A stretch of DNA of 64,000 nt. Source: Terriglobia bacterium (GTDB taxonomy: Bacteria; Acidobacteriota; Terriglobia; Acidiferrales; UBA7541). Both the position numbers and the translations under genes were made by a program. Positions 28,468-37,698 of the stretch are shown in pieces. The notes beneath the pieces were generated by a model. That model had not been told where the DNA came from. It searched no databases and worked only from the letters and a program-made list of their open reading frames with translations. The first letter of the stretch is position 1; every line of letters begins with the position of its first letter. The stretch spans positions 264,099 through 328,098 of the forward strand of contig JAIQEW010000011.1 in assembly GCA_020073605.1 (NCBI GenBank), read 5' to 3'.

Positions 28468-30366
28468 ATGACGAGAACGATCCGCAAGGGTGCGTTGCCG
28501 TTCGTGTTCGCTGCCGCGGCGTTGCTCGTCTCGGGCGCGCGGCTCCCGGCGCAGAAGCTCCCGACCCCGATTCGCGTCGAGGTCGATACCACGCGCGCGC
28601 CACAAAAGATTCTGCACACGCACCTGCAAATCCCGGTGCAGCCGGGGCCGCTCGTCCTCTGCTACCCGAAATGGATTCCGGGAGAACACATGCCCAGCGG
28701 CCCAATCATCAACATGGCCGGCCTGAAATTCACGGCGGCGGGCAAGACCATCCCGTGGCGCCGCGACTTATTGGATATGTTCGCGTTTCATCTCGAGATT
28801 CCGCAAGGCGTGACTTCACTCGATGTGGCTTTCGATTTTCTGCTCTCAGGGTCTGCGTCCGGCTTCTCCGCCGGATCTTCCGCTACGGCCTTCCTTAACA
28901 TTCTGAGCTGGAATCAACTGGTGCTCTATCCGCAGGGCTATGCGGTCAAGGACCTGACGTACACGGCAAGCCTCCGTCTGCCGGCGGGCTGGAAGTTCGG
29001 GACTGCGCTGCCCGTCGCCAAGCAGGATGGCGACACGATCGATTTCGCTCCCGTCCCGCTCAGCACGCTCGTGGATTCTCCCGTGATCGCAGGCCGGTAT
29101 TTCCGGGCCATCCAGCTCACGCCGGGACAGAATCCTCCGCATGAAATGGATATCGCCGCGGACAGCGCCGGAGCGCTCGCAATGACTCCGGAGACGGAAA
29201 AGCACTTTCGCCAGCTCGTCGCCGAAGCCGGCGCTCTCTTCGGGACGCGCCACTACCGCGACTACCATTTCCTGCTCACGCTCAGCGACTCGGTGGCGCA
29301 CTTCGGCCTCGAACACCACGAGTCGAGCGACGACCGCACGAACGAGAAATCCTTGATCGATGACGCGAACCGCATCGCCGACGCCGATTTGCTCCCCCAC
29401 GAGTTTGTCCATTCGTGGAACGGCAAGTATCGCCGTCCCGCCGGCCTCGCCACGCCGGATTACGACCAGCCAATGAAGGACGACCTGGTGTGGGTTTACG
29501 AGGGCCTCACCGAGTACCTCGGGGATGTACTCACGGCGCGCAGCGGACTCTTGAATTTGGATCAGGCACACGCGTACCTTGCGCGTCTCGCTGCGTTGTA
29601 CGACCTCGAGCCGGGGCGCGCATGGAGGCCGCTGCAGGATACGGCTGACGCGGCAGTGTTCCTCTACGACTCCGAGACGGAGTGGTCCAACTGGCGGCGC
29701 TCCGTGGATTTCTACGATGAAGGCGAACTTCTCTGGCTCGACGTGGATACCACGCTGCGCCGCCTGACCAAGGACCAGAAATCCATCAACGATTTCTGTC
29801 GCGTGTTTCACGGCGGGCCCGGCGGCGAGCCTGCGTTGAAGACGTACACATTCGACGACATCGTTGCGACTTTGAACGGCCTCGCGCCCTACGATTGGGC
29901 CGGCTTCCTTCGCGCGCGGCTCGATTCCACCTCGCCCAACACTCCGGTCGAGGCGATCGAAAACAGCGGATGGAAGCTGGTGTACAACGATCGGCCGAAC
30001 GAGATCGAGGAAAACAGGGAGACCGTGACCAAGTCGGTGAACCTGAGATCCTCAATCGGATTGCTGCTTTGGGATGACGGGATGGTGGGCGACGTGATCT
30101 ACGACGGTCCTGCTTACAAGGCCGGAATCGGGCCGGGAATGAAAATCACGGGAGTGAACGGCCAGCAATACTCAGCCGGGGTGCTGAAGGAAGCAATTAC
30201 GGCCGCGGCTACAACCACCGCACCCATTCAATTGCTGGTAACGAACGGCGCGGAGTACAAGACGTACGCGGTCGATTATCACGGTGGAATGCGATATCCG
30301 CATCTCGAACGCGACGCGAGCCGGCCCAATTACCTCGACGAAATCCTTCATCCTCTGGAGCCGTGA
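28468..30366 (+). CDS. M61 family metallopeptidase (glycyl aminopeptidase-like) with PDZ domain
   Basis: 632 residues from MTRTIRKGALPFVFAAAALL, chosen because GGGGGAAGG lies just upstream and a signal peptide follows. The N-terminal beta domain begins PTPIRVEVDTTRAPQKI. The zinc site is HEFVHSWNGKYRRP (about 312-325) with the third ligand in YEGLTEYLGD about 30 residues on. A C-terminal PDZ domain contains GDVIYDGPAYKAGIGPGMKI. The enzyme is probably periplasmic and cleaves peptides, with preference for N-terminal Gly or Ala in characterised relatives. It stands alone. Confidence 0.92.
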   Translation: MTRTIRKGALPFVFAAAALLVSGARLPAQKLPTPIRVEVDTTRAPQKILHTHLQIPVQPGPLVLCYPKWIPGEHMPSGPIINMAGLKFTAAGKTIPWRRDLLDMFAFHLEIPQGVTSLDVAFDFLLSGSASGFSAGSSATAFLNILSWNQLVLYPQGYAVKDLTYTASLRLPAGWKFGTALPVAKQDGDTIDFAPVPLSTLVDSPVIAGRYFRAIQLTPGQNPPHEMDIAADSAGALAMTPETEKHFRQLVAEAGALFGTRHYRDYHFLLTLSDSVAHFGLEHHESSDDRTNEKSLIDDANRIADADLLPHEFVHSWNGKYRRPAGLATPDYDQPMKDDLVWVYEGLTEYLGDVLTARSGLLNLDQAHAYLARLAALYDLEPGRAWRPLQDTADAAVFLYDSETEWSNWRRSVDFYDEGELLWLDVDTTLRRLTKDQKSINDFCRVFHGGPGGEPALKTYTFDDIVATLNGLAPYDWAGFLRARLDSTSPNTPVEAIENSGWKLVYNDRPNEIEENRETVTKSVNLRSSIGLLLWDDGMVGDVIYDGPAYKAGIGPGMKITGVNGQQYSAGVLKEAITAAATTTAPIQLLVTNGAEYKTYAVDYHGGMRYPHLERDASRPNYLDEILHPLEP

Positions 30367-30410
30367 AGCTCGCGGATTCCCGCGGCGTTCGCACCCCGGG
30401 AATTTAGGCG

Positions 30411-31466
30411 TCAGACTTCTTCCCGCGCGATCGCTTCCGGCTTGGGAGCCTCGCTGGCAATGCGCCGGTGTGCAAGTATCGTGTAACCCGCCACGAGCGC
30501 CACTCCAACCACCCACCAGATCAGGCCCGTCTTGAGCCGCCCCTGGGCCGCCATCGTCCCCGAGACGGTCAGGCCTCCGTACATCGGGTTCATGCTCGTG
30601 GGCAGCACGGTGGGATAGAGGACGAAAGCAATACTCGCGATCATCCCGATCAGGTAGGCGCATGAGGCGCGCAGTGCCATCCGGGTTTGCAATTCATGGA
30701 CGAACCACTTGATCCCCAGGAGCCCTGCTATGGCCAGCACGGCGAAGATGAATCCCCACGGGTACACGCGAAACCTCGGGACCAATCGCGGCAGCAGGCG
30801 GGAAGTCGTGAACGTGATTGCCACTGTGAGCAGCGCCACCAACCACCAAAGCTGAGAGGCAATCCTCAGGGCGCGCTCGCGCAATTCTTCTCCGAACTCG
30901 GCCGCCAGCCGCACCGCTCCATGAAGCGCCAGCGCCCCGAAAGCCGTGGCGGCCAGCAAGAGCGTGTACGAGTCGAGGATTCCGGTCTGTCCGGCGGGAT
31001 GAAAGTTCGTCCAGAGCGGCTCGGAAAAGTGCCCACGCGCGTCGAGCGGAACCCCTCGAACGACGTTGCCGAGCAGGACGCCATACGACAGGGCAAGAAG
31101 AATGCTTGCAACCGCGAAGCACGCATCGAAAACAGCGGCCCACGGCCGGCCGCTTATGTGCCCGCGAAAGACCTCGGCAACCGCGCGAACGACCAGAAGC
31201 GCCAGAATCAGCACGAAAATCGCATGAAACCCGGTGTAGGCCGCAGCGAACGCCGAGGGAAACGCGAACCAGAGCGTGGCGCCCGTAGCCAGAAGCCACA
31301 CCTCGTCCCGGCGCCACAGGGGGCCGGCTGTGGCGACCACGGTGCGACGCTCAGCATCGCCGCTCGCGATCCATGGATACAAGATGCCAGCGCCGATAGC
31401 CGACCCATCCAAAACCACGTACGCTGCGAGCAAAATAGCAACGAGGCAGAACCAGATGATTCCCAT
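30411..31466 (-). CDS. cydB: Cytochrome bd-type quinol oxidase subunit II (CydB)
   Basis: 351 residues from MGIIWFCLVAILLAAYVVLDG, the family start; an upstream in-frame extension is not protein-like. About eight or nine membrane segments are visible. Family motifs are AYVVLDGSAIGAGILYP, then PLWRRDEVWLLATGATLW (where E. coli has a GNEVW core) and AFPSAFAAAYTGFH. CydB is the haem-poor partner that stabilises CydA; CydA binds the haems and quinol. No cydA, cydX or cydDC lies in the window: the upstream side is free of genes and the S9 peptidase reads away. Confidence 0.9.
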   Translation of the reverse strand: MGIIWFCLVAILLAAYVVLDGSAIGAGILYPWIASGDAERRTVVATAGPLWRRDEVWLLATGATLWFAFPSAFAAAYTGFHAIFVLILALLVVRAVAEVFRGHISGRPWAAVFDACFAVASILLALSYGVLLGNVVRGVPLDARGHFSEPLWTNFHPAGQTGILDSYTLLLAATAFGALALHGAVRLAAEFGEELRERALRIASQLWWLVALLTVAITFTTSRLLPRLVPRFRVYPWGFIFAVLAIAGLLGIKWFVHELQTRMALRASCAYLIGMIASIAFVLYPTVLPTSMNPMYGGLTVSGTMAAQGRLKTGLIWWVVGVALVAGYTILAHRRIASEAPKPEAIAREEV

Positions 31467-31642
31467 GTCGTCGGTTACCTCAAGGCGTTGCAACGATCGC
31501 GGCGCGCCTTCGGCCGCGATTTCCCGCAGAGTATCATGCGGACACACCACGGCAGCCCGCTTCGCTTGGAAACTGTAACCAGAAGTGCAATCATTTCCAT
31601 GCTTCTTTGAGGCCGGCCGCAAGCGGTCGTTGTGGAGGAAAA

Positions 31643-33694
31643 ATGAACCTGAAGACCCGCTCTTTGATTGCGGTGATCGCGGTAACGCTCGCCGGAGCTG
31701 CGGCACACGCGCAGGCGCCTGAAAAGCGCGCCATCACGTTCAAGGATCTGATCTCGATGCATCGCGTGACCGATCCGCAGATTTCGCCCGACGGACAGTG
31801 GGTGGCGTACAGCGTGGCGACGCCCGACATGGAAGCGAACCGCCTCGTACACGACATCTGGATCGTGCCGGTCTCGGGTGGCGAGTCGCGGCAATTGACG
31901 CACGACGGCAACGCGGAGCGGCCGCGCTGGTCGCCGGACAGCAAGAGGATCGCGTTTCTTTCCTCGCGCGACGGCGCTCCGCAAGTCTATTCGCTCCCGG
32001 CCGATGGCGGCGAGGCGGTCAAGGTCACCTCGATTTCGACGGGCGCGGACAACGAACTCTGGTCGCCGGACGGGAAATGGATTGCGTTCGTTTCGAGCGT
32101 CTATCCCGATTGCAAGGACGACGCCTGCAACGCCGCGCGCGACGCGGAGAACGCCAAGAGCAAAGTAAAGGCGCGCATCTACGAAAGACTTCTCTATCGC
32201 CACTGGAACACGTGGTCGGAAGGCAAGCGCAGCCACCTTTTAATCGTGCCGGCCGAAGGCGGCGCCGCACGCGATCTCACGCCCGGCGCGGACTACGACG
32301 TGCCGCCATTCAGCCTCGGTGGACCGGAAGCGATTGCGTTTTCGCCGGACAGCCTGGAACTTTGCTTTACTGCCAACGCCGACAAGGACGAAGCGATCAG
32401 CACGAACGGCGATCTCTGGACCGTGCCCGCGAGCGGCGCGAGCGAGCCCAAGAGAATCACTTCCAATCCCGGCGATGATTGGGGGCCCGCCTATTCGCCC
32501 GACGGAAAATGGATCGCCTATCGCGCGCAGTTGCAGGCGGGCTACGAAAGCGACCGCTGGCGGCTCATGCTCTACGAACGCAAGAACGGCAAGAGCGTGA
32601 ACCGGACGGAGGCATTCGACCGGAACGTCAACGCTATCGCGTGGTCGGCGGACAGCAAGACAGTCTACTTCCAGACGGAGGAGAAATTCGAGCTGCCGAT
32701 TTACGCTGTCGCGGCGAGCGTCGGCGTGCCGAAGCGAATCCTCTCTCACGGCTCGAACGAAGAGTTCGTGCTCAGCCGCGACGGCCGCACGATCGTCTTC
32801 ACGCGCACGAGCCTCGCCATGCCCTCGGAAATCTTCGCGGCGAATTCCGACGGCACGGAGGTCCGCCAGCTCACGCACCAGAATGGCGCGCTTCTCGCGC
32901 AGCTCGATCTGCCCACGGCGGAGTCGTTCTGGTTCACAGGAGCGGAGGACACGCAGGTGCAAGGCCTGCTGCTTCGCCCGCCGCATTTCGATCCCAAGAA
33001 AAAGTATCCGATGCTGCTGCTGATCCACGGCGGGCCGCAGGTCGAATGGGACGACGCCTGGGGCTACCGCTGGAATCCGCAGCTGATGACTGCGCCGGGC
33101 TACGTCGCGCTGCTTATCAATCCGCGAGGCTCACCGGGCTACGGCAGCAAGTTTGTGGAGGAAATCAGCCGCGACTGGGGCGGAAAGGTCTACGAGGATC
33201 TGCGAATCGGCGTGGACAAGGCCGTTTCGAAATACCCGTTCATCGACGGCTCGCGCGTGGCGGCGGCCGGAGGCTCCTACGGCGGCTACATGGTGGATTG
33301 GATCGCCACTCACTCGGGCCGTTTCAAGTGCCTCATCAGCCATGCGGGGCCCTGGGACGAAGTGAGCATGTACGGCGCGACCGAAGAGCTCTGGTTCCCG
33401 GAGTGGGAGTTCGGCGGAACGCCGTGGGCCAACCCGGAGTTCTACAAGAAATGGTCGTCGAGCGAGTTCGCGGGGGCTCTCGGAAAATACAAGACTCCGA
33501 CTCTGGTGATTGCCGGCGAGCTTGATTATCGCGTGCCCTACACGCAGAGCCTCGAATTCTTCACGGCGCTCCAGCGACAGGGCGTGCCTTCCAAGCTCAT
33601 GATCTTCCCCGACGAGGGACACTGGATTCTGAAGCCGCAGAACAGCGAGCTTTGGTACAAGACGTTTCTCGACTGGCTGGCAAAGTATCTGTAG
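31643..33694 (+). CDS. S9 family prolyl-oligopeptidase-type serine peptidase
   Basis: 683 residues from MNLKTRSLIAVIAVTLAGAA, chosen for GGAGG just upstream and the signal peptide (cleavage near AHAQA). The N-terminal part is a WD40-like beta propeller with repeats such as DPQISPDGQWVAYSV and PRWSPDSKRIAFLSS. The C-terminal alpha/beta hydrolase has the nucleophile Ser545 in GGSYGGYMVDW, Asp628 in GELDYRVP and His660 in DEGHW. It hydrolyses oligopeptides from the N-terminus (acylaminoacyl- or dipeptidyl-peptidase type) in the periplasm. Confidence 0.94.
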   Translation: MNLKTRSLIAVIAVTLAGAAAHAQAPEKRAITFKDLISMHRVTDPQISPDGQWVAYSVATPDMEANRLVHDIWIVPVSGGESRQLTHDGNAERPRWSPDSKRIAFLSSRDGAPQVYSLPADGGEAVKVTSISTGADNELWSPDGKWIAFVSSVYPDCKDDACNAARDAENAKSKVKARIYERLLYRHWNTWSEGKRSHLLIVPAEGGAARDLTPGADYDVPPFSLGGPEAIAFSPDSLELCFTANADKDEAISTNGDLWTVPASGASEPKRITSNPGDDWGPAYSPDGKWIAYRAQLQAGYESDRWRLMLYERKNGKSVNRTEAFDRNVNAIAWSADSKTVYFQTEEKFELPIYAVAASVGVPKRILSHGSNEEFVLSRDGRTIVFTRTSLAMPSEIFAANSDGTEVRQLTHQNGALLAQLDLPTAESFWFTGAEDTQVQGLLLRPPHFDPKKKYPMLLLIHGGPQVEWDDAWGYRWNPQLMTAPGYVALLINPRGSPGYGSKFVEEISRDWGGKVYEDLRIGVDKAVSKYPFIDGSRVAAAGGSYGGYMVDWIATHSGRFKCLISHAGPWDEVSMYGATEELWFPEWEFGGTPWANPEFYKKWSSSEFAGALGKYKTPTLVIAGELDYRVPYTQSLEFFTALQRQGVPSKLMIFPDEGHWILKPQNSELWYKTFLDWLAKYL

Positions 33695-33785
33695 CGAGGA
33701 TCCCGAGGACTCCGTATTTCTTCGGATTGACACTCGCTGCACCAGGTAGCATCGTTGGGCCCTCTAATTCCCTCGGAGGGCTACG

Positions 33786-34469
33786 ATGCAGCCGTCGAGG
33801 CGCCACTGTATCTGTGCATCGCTCGCGCTGCTGGCACTTTCTGTGTGCCCTCCGCGAGCGCGTGCCGATAGTCTGACCATCACCAGCTCGCCGCCCGGCG
33901 CGACAGTCGAGATCAACGGTCTCGTATCGGGCACGACGCCTTACAAGACCGAATTTCCGGGCGGGTATTTTCACAAGACCCACTCCGTATTTGGCTCCCG
34001 CCTCGACCATTCGATGATCGTGCGAGTTTCGATGGATGGCTACCTGTCACGACAAGTCACGCTCACCGACGGCCCATTTCAGTGGGTTGCGGTCAACGGC
34101 CGCCATCACGGGAGCTACTTCCTGCTGAAATCGGCCCATTTCGAAGTCAAGCTCGAGCCCGCCCCGTTCGCTGGCATGCCGGTCGAGACAATCGACGGAG
34201 AGGGCCCGCTGCCGCCGGCCTCGGAGGCCGCATTTCGGGAAGATCGCGGTGAAGCGCGCTCCGATGCCGGCAGCGTGACGATCGCCTCGGACCCGCCCGG
34301 CGCGGACATCTATGTGGACGAGAAATTCGTGGGGCAGACTCCCTCGACCATCCACCTGGCCAGCGGCCCCCATCGCATCGAAGTGAAATCGCGGGGTCGA
34401 CAGGGCTGGGAGCGCAATCTCGAAGTCCTGAAGGATAGCCAGCTTACGCTGCACCCCGTTCTCGAGTAG
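33786..34469 (+). CDS. Secreted protein with two PEGA domains
   Basis: 227 residues; GGAGGG stands before the start and the signal peptide ends near RARADS. PEGA domain 1 (about 29-100) opens LTITSSPPGATVEINGLVSG. PEGA domain 2 (about 157-226) opens VTIASDPPGADIYVDEKFVG, with the typical GPHRIEVKSRG ending. A linker of about 40 residues separates them. PEGA is a small beta fold related to surface-layer proteins and is usually a spacer or binding module, so no catalytic role is expected. Confidence 0.88.
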   Translation: MQPSRRHCICASLALLALSVCPPRARADSLTITSSPPGATVEINGLVSGTTPYKTEFPGGYFHKTHSVFGSRLDHSMIVRVSMDGYLSRQVTLTDGPFQWVAVNGRHHGSYFLLKSAHFEVKLEPAPFAGMPVETIDGEGPLPPASEAAFREDRGEARSDAGSVTIASDPPGADIYVDEKFVGQTPSTIHLASGPHRIEVKSRGRQGWERNLEVLKDSQLTLHPVLE

Positions 34470-34606
34470 TCACCTTAAAGATCGCCGCTCGCCTCGCGCC
34501 CCGCCAAAGCTATCAACACCGCACAGAGCGCAGAATCGAAGTTGACATCTCCGCGGGTAACTTCTGTAATGAACTGCATCCGACACATGCGCACCCCGCC
34601 TCCATC

Positions 34607-36220
34607 GTGGCCGTGAAACACTCCGGCGAAAGCCCCGCGCCTCGAAGGGAATCGCGGCGCTTCGCATTTCTGGTTGCGGCGGGAATATTCCTAAGCCGCA
34701 TCGCTGGGCTGATTCGCGATCGCGTGTTCGCGCACTATTTCGGGAATTCCGATGCGGCGGATGCCTTCCGGGCGGCGTTCCGCATTCCCAATTTCCTGCA
34801 AAACCTGTTTGGAGAAGGAGTCCTCTCCGCCTCGTTCATTCCCGTGTACGCCAGCCTGCTGGCGCGAGAGGACGACAAAGAGGCGCGGCGCGTCGCCGGG
34901 GCCATCGCGGGATTGCTCGCGCTGACGACTTCGATCCTCGTGCTCATCGGGGTCGCCACGACGCCCTTTCTAATCGACGCGATCGCGCCGGGCTTTCACG
35001 GCGATAAACGCGAATTGACGATCCGCCTCGTGCGCATTCTCTTCCCCGGAGCCGGACTGCTCGTCTTCTCCGCGTGGTGCCTTGGAATTCTCAACAGCCA
35101 TCGTAAGTTCTTCCTTTCCTACACGGCGCCCGTGATCTGGAACGCGGCGATGATCGCCACGCTGCTGCAATTCGGACGCCGCTATCCGCAAGCGCCGCTC
35201 GCGGAAATTCTGGCGTGGGGATCGGTGGTGGGCAGCGCGCTGCAAGTGGGAGTGCAATTGCCGGTTGTACTGCGGCTCTTGCGCACGCTGCGCCTTTCGC
35301 TGAGCTATCAAGCGGAAAATGTGAAGACGGTGGTGCGCAATTTCTTCCCTGTCTTCATCGGCCGCGGAGTCGTGCAGATCAGCGCCTACGTGGACGTCTG
35401 GCTGGCCAGCCTCGTTCAAGTCACCGGCGCCGTCTCCGCGCTGTCGTACGCGCAGACGCTTTACACGCTGCCCGTGAGCCTTTTCGGGATGTCCGTCTCG
35501 GCTGCCGAGCTCCCGCAGATGTCCGGCGCACTCGGCGGCGAAGCGGAAGTGGCCGAGGTGCTTCGCGGGCGGCTCAATGGAGGCCTGCGCGAGATTGCGT
35601 TCTTCGTGGTGCCTTCCGCCGCCGCTTTTCTGATCCTGGGCGACGTGATTGTTGGCGCCATCTACCGCACCGGACAATTCGTACAGGCGGATGTGACGTA
35701 CGTCTGGGGCATCCTCGCAGGCGCAACGGTCGGCCTGCTCGCCTCGACGCTCGGGCGGCTGTATTCTTCGACGTATTACGCGCTGCGCGATACACGTACA
35801 CCGCTGCGCTACGCCATCGTGCGCGTGATCCTGACGACCGCGCTGGGCTATCTCGGCGCGATCACGCTGCCACCCAGGTTAGGACTCGATGCACGCTGGG
35901 GAGTGGCAGGTCTCACGATCTCCGCCGGAATCGCCTCGTGGGTTGAGTTCCACCTCTTGCGGCGCACGCTGAATCGCCGGATCGGCTCGACGGGACTTCC
36001 CGGAGAATATCTCGTGAAGGTCTGGCTCGCGGCTCTCGCGGGCGCAGGAACCGGGTGGGCGATCCACCACTTCTTCGGGCATCACTCGCCCGTTCTTTTG
36101 GCGATCATCGTCCTGGGACCGTACGGAGTGGTCTATCTCGGCGCGGCGTGGATGCTGGGAGTTCCCGAGGCGCGGGCATTTCTGGGGCGGATCATCAAGT
36201 CGGCGAGATCACGCAGTTAG
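34607..36220 (+). CDS. murJ: Lipid II flippase MurJ (MviN)
   Basis: 537 residues with GTG start (34607 or 34613; neither has a clear ribosome-binding site). About 13-14 membrane segments are visible. Family motifs include FLVAAGIFLSRIAGLIRDRVFAHYFG, then DAFRAAFRIPNFLQNLFGEG and SASFIPVYASLL, with the charged residues in the central cavity. MurJ flips lipid II across the inner membrane for peptidoglycan synthesis. It is a stand-alone gene convergent with the beta-barrel gene. Confidence 0.95.
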   Translation: MAVKHSGESPAPRRESRRFAFLVAAGIFLSRIAGLIRDRVFAHYFGNSDAADAFRAAFRIPNFLQNLFGEGVLSASFIPVYASLLAREDDKEARRVAGAIAGLLALTTSILVLIGVATTPFLIDAIAPGFHGDKRELTIRLVRILFPGAGLLVFSAWCLGILNSHRKFFLSYTAPVIWNAAMIATLLQFGRRYPQAPLAEILAWGSVVGSALQVGVQLPVVLRLLRTLRLSLSYQAENVKTVVRNFFPVFIGRGVVQISAYVDVWLASLVQVTGAVSALSYAQTLYTLPVSLFGMSVSAAELPQMSGALGGEAEVAEVLRGRLNGGLREIAFFVVPSAAAFLILGDVIVGAIYRTGQFVQADVTYVWGILAGATVGLLASTLGRLYSSTYYALRDTRTPLRYAIVRVILTTALGYLGAITLPPRLGLDARWGVAGLTISAGIASWVEFHLLRRTLNRRIGSTGLPGEYLVKVWLAALAGAGTGWAIHHFFGHHSPVLLAIIVLGPYGVVYLGAAWMLGVPEARAFLGRIIKSARSRS

Positions 36221-36273
36221 AGAGGCTGGACCCACGTCTGCGCTCGGCTGGGAAGGAGCGCAGCGGCGCGGCC

Positions 36274-36936
36274 TTAGAATTTGTAGACGACGCTGATGGA
36301 AGCTTGCGGGCTGTACTGATATGTGCTGAAAAGACGCGTTCCGATCATATCCGCTGACACGCGATACGCGATCTTCGAGTGCTTCGGCCCGATATCGGCT
36401 CCGCCTCCCACCACGTAGGCGAATGCCGTCTGGCTGCCGAACGCCGTCTGTGGCAGGAAGTGCACCATCCCGACCAGGCCGTGGGCCCACAATTCCACCG
36501 CGTGGGGCGCCGCCCACCGGAACCTCGGCCCGCCCGTCGCGAGCGCCAACTTGGAGCAGCTGCAGCCGCCCACGGATCCCCACGCGCCCTCAAATTCGCC
36601 TTCACCGCCGATCCATTTCCCCTTCGGATAGTAAACCATTCCGATGTTGATACCGTTCATGTCCGCGGTTACACCCGGAACGACGTAGAAACGGATAAAC
36701 GTGTAGCCGCCCGACACCTGCCAGTTGAAGTTCTCGAAGACGCCGTACACGGTCGGCTGCTGCGCTGCGGGCCGGCTCGACGGCAGCGCGAGCGCAGGCG
36801 ACGAGCCTAGCGCGGCTGTGACGGGCGTTCCGGGATCGGCCGATGCGAGGAGCGGAGAACTCTGCGAATTCACCTGTGCCCCCGCGCCAGCTGCAAAAAG
36901 AAGGACCACCCCAAGCAGAAATGCAGTGTATCTCAT
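36274..36936 (-). CDS. Outer-membrane beta-barrel-like secreted protein
   Basis: 220 residues. Signal peptide (cleavage near AGAQV), then an Ala/Pro/Ser-rich spacer to about residue 62, then alternating strands such as WQVSGGYTFIRFYVVP, GINIGMVYYPKGKWIGGEGE and RVSADMIGTRLFSTYQYSPQ, with a last strand ending ISVVYKF (aromatic C-terminal residue). It resembles small 8-strand OmpA-like barrels common in acidobacteria. Role unknown. Confidence 0.75.
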   Translation of the reverse strand: MRYTAFLLGVVLLFAAGAGAQVNSQSSPLLASADPGTPVTAALGSSPALALPSSRPAAQQPTVYGVFENFNWQVSGGYTFIRFYVVPGVTADMNGINIGMVYYPKGKWIGGEGEFEGAWGSVGGCSCSKLALATGGPRFRWAAPHAVELWAHGLVGMVHFLPQTAFGSQTAFAYVVGGGADIGPKHSKIAYRVSADMIGTRLFSTYQYSPQASISVVYKF

Positions 36937-37133
36937 CGCCTATCTCCCCTCAGCTCCCCCCGCCTCTCGCCTGCCTCTCTAACTTTGAACGAGAGCGGGT
37001 TGGCGTGTCCATCCTAAATACAGTGATGTGAGAGAGAGAGTTACCTATAGGTTGCCTCAATCATTCGTCAGGGCAGGCCATGATGGCGCCGCACTGCCGG
37101 CGGCACAAAAGCTCAATCCGGTTTGGAGGCATA

Positions 37134-37142
37134 TGTTAGAAT
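37134..37142 (+). promoter_or_regulatory. Putative extended -10 promoter of fdsGBAD
   Basis: TGTTAGAAT (TGn plus TAGAAT, hexamer 37137-37142) 76 bp before fdsG. No good -35 is visible. The 281-bp gap to the divergent beta-barrel gene holds nothing else that I recognise. Confidence 0.35.
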
Positions 37143-37218
37143 CGGGGTCTGCATTGGAGCGCCGAAGTCTGCTTGGATCGAATGTATTTGATTCCTAGGA
37201 AGTTAGAGGCTGAGACGC

Positions 37219-37698
37219 ATGAGTAAGGAGCAGCGCTGGGACGCCGACCGAGCCTTATCCCTCATTCGGGAATTGGCGCATCTACCGGGAGCTCTCCTCC
37301 CGATTCTTCACGCCCTGCAAGACGAGTTTGGGTACGTGGACAAGGCTGCCGTTCCGCTCATCGCGGACGCACTCAATCTTTCCCACGCCGAAGTGCATGG
37401 CGTGATCAGTTTCTATCACGATTTTCGCCATACCCCTGCCGGAAAGCATGTTCTGAAGATGTGCCGCGCCGAAGCTTGCCAGTCGATGGGTTGCGATAAG
37501 ACGATCCGGCACGTTGAAAATCGGCTGGGGGTTCGTCTCGGCGAGACGACCGGAGACGGCGGCTTCACCGTGGATGCCGTCTACTGCCTTGGCAACTGCG
37601 CGCTTTCTCCCGCGGTCATGCTCGATGGCAAGCTGTACGGCCGAGTATCGCCGGAAGTCGCCGAATTCCTGATCGAAAGCGCCCAGAGGCACTCATGA
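37219..37698 (+). CDS. fdsG: NAD-dependent formate dehydrogenase gamma subunit (NuoE-like)
   Basis: 159 residues, thioredoxin-like [2Fe-2S] protein of the NuoE/HoxE family. A helical N-terminal part (LPGALLPILHALQDEFGYV) leads to cluster ligands C82-x4-C87 (CRAEAC) and C123-x3-C127 (CLGNC). In soluble FDHs this subunit docks on FdsB and holds an off-path cluster. It opens the fdsGBAD operon and overlaps fdsB by 4 bp. Confidence 0.92.
   Translation: MSKEQRWDADRALSLIRELAHLPGALLPILHALQDEFGYVDKAAVPLIADALNLSHAEVHGVISFYHDFRHTPAGKHVLKMCRAEACQSMGCDKTIRHVENRLGVRLGETTGDGGFTVDAVYCLGNCALSPAVMLDGKLYGRVSPEVAEFLIESAQRHS

Noticed and set aside
33727..33752. Promoter before the PEGA gene (TTGACA ... TAGCAT)
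   Set aside because: The spacer is only 14 bp, too short for a normal sigma-70 promoter.
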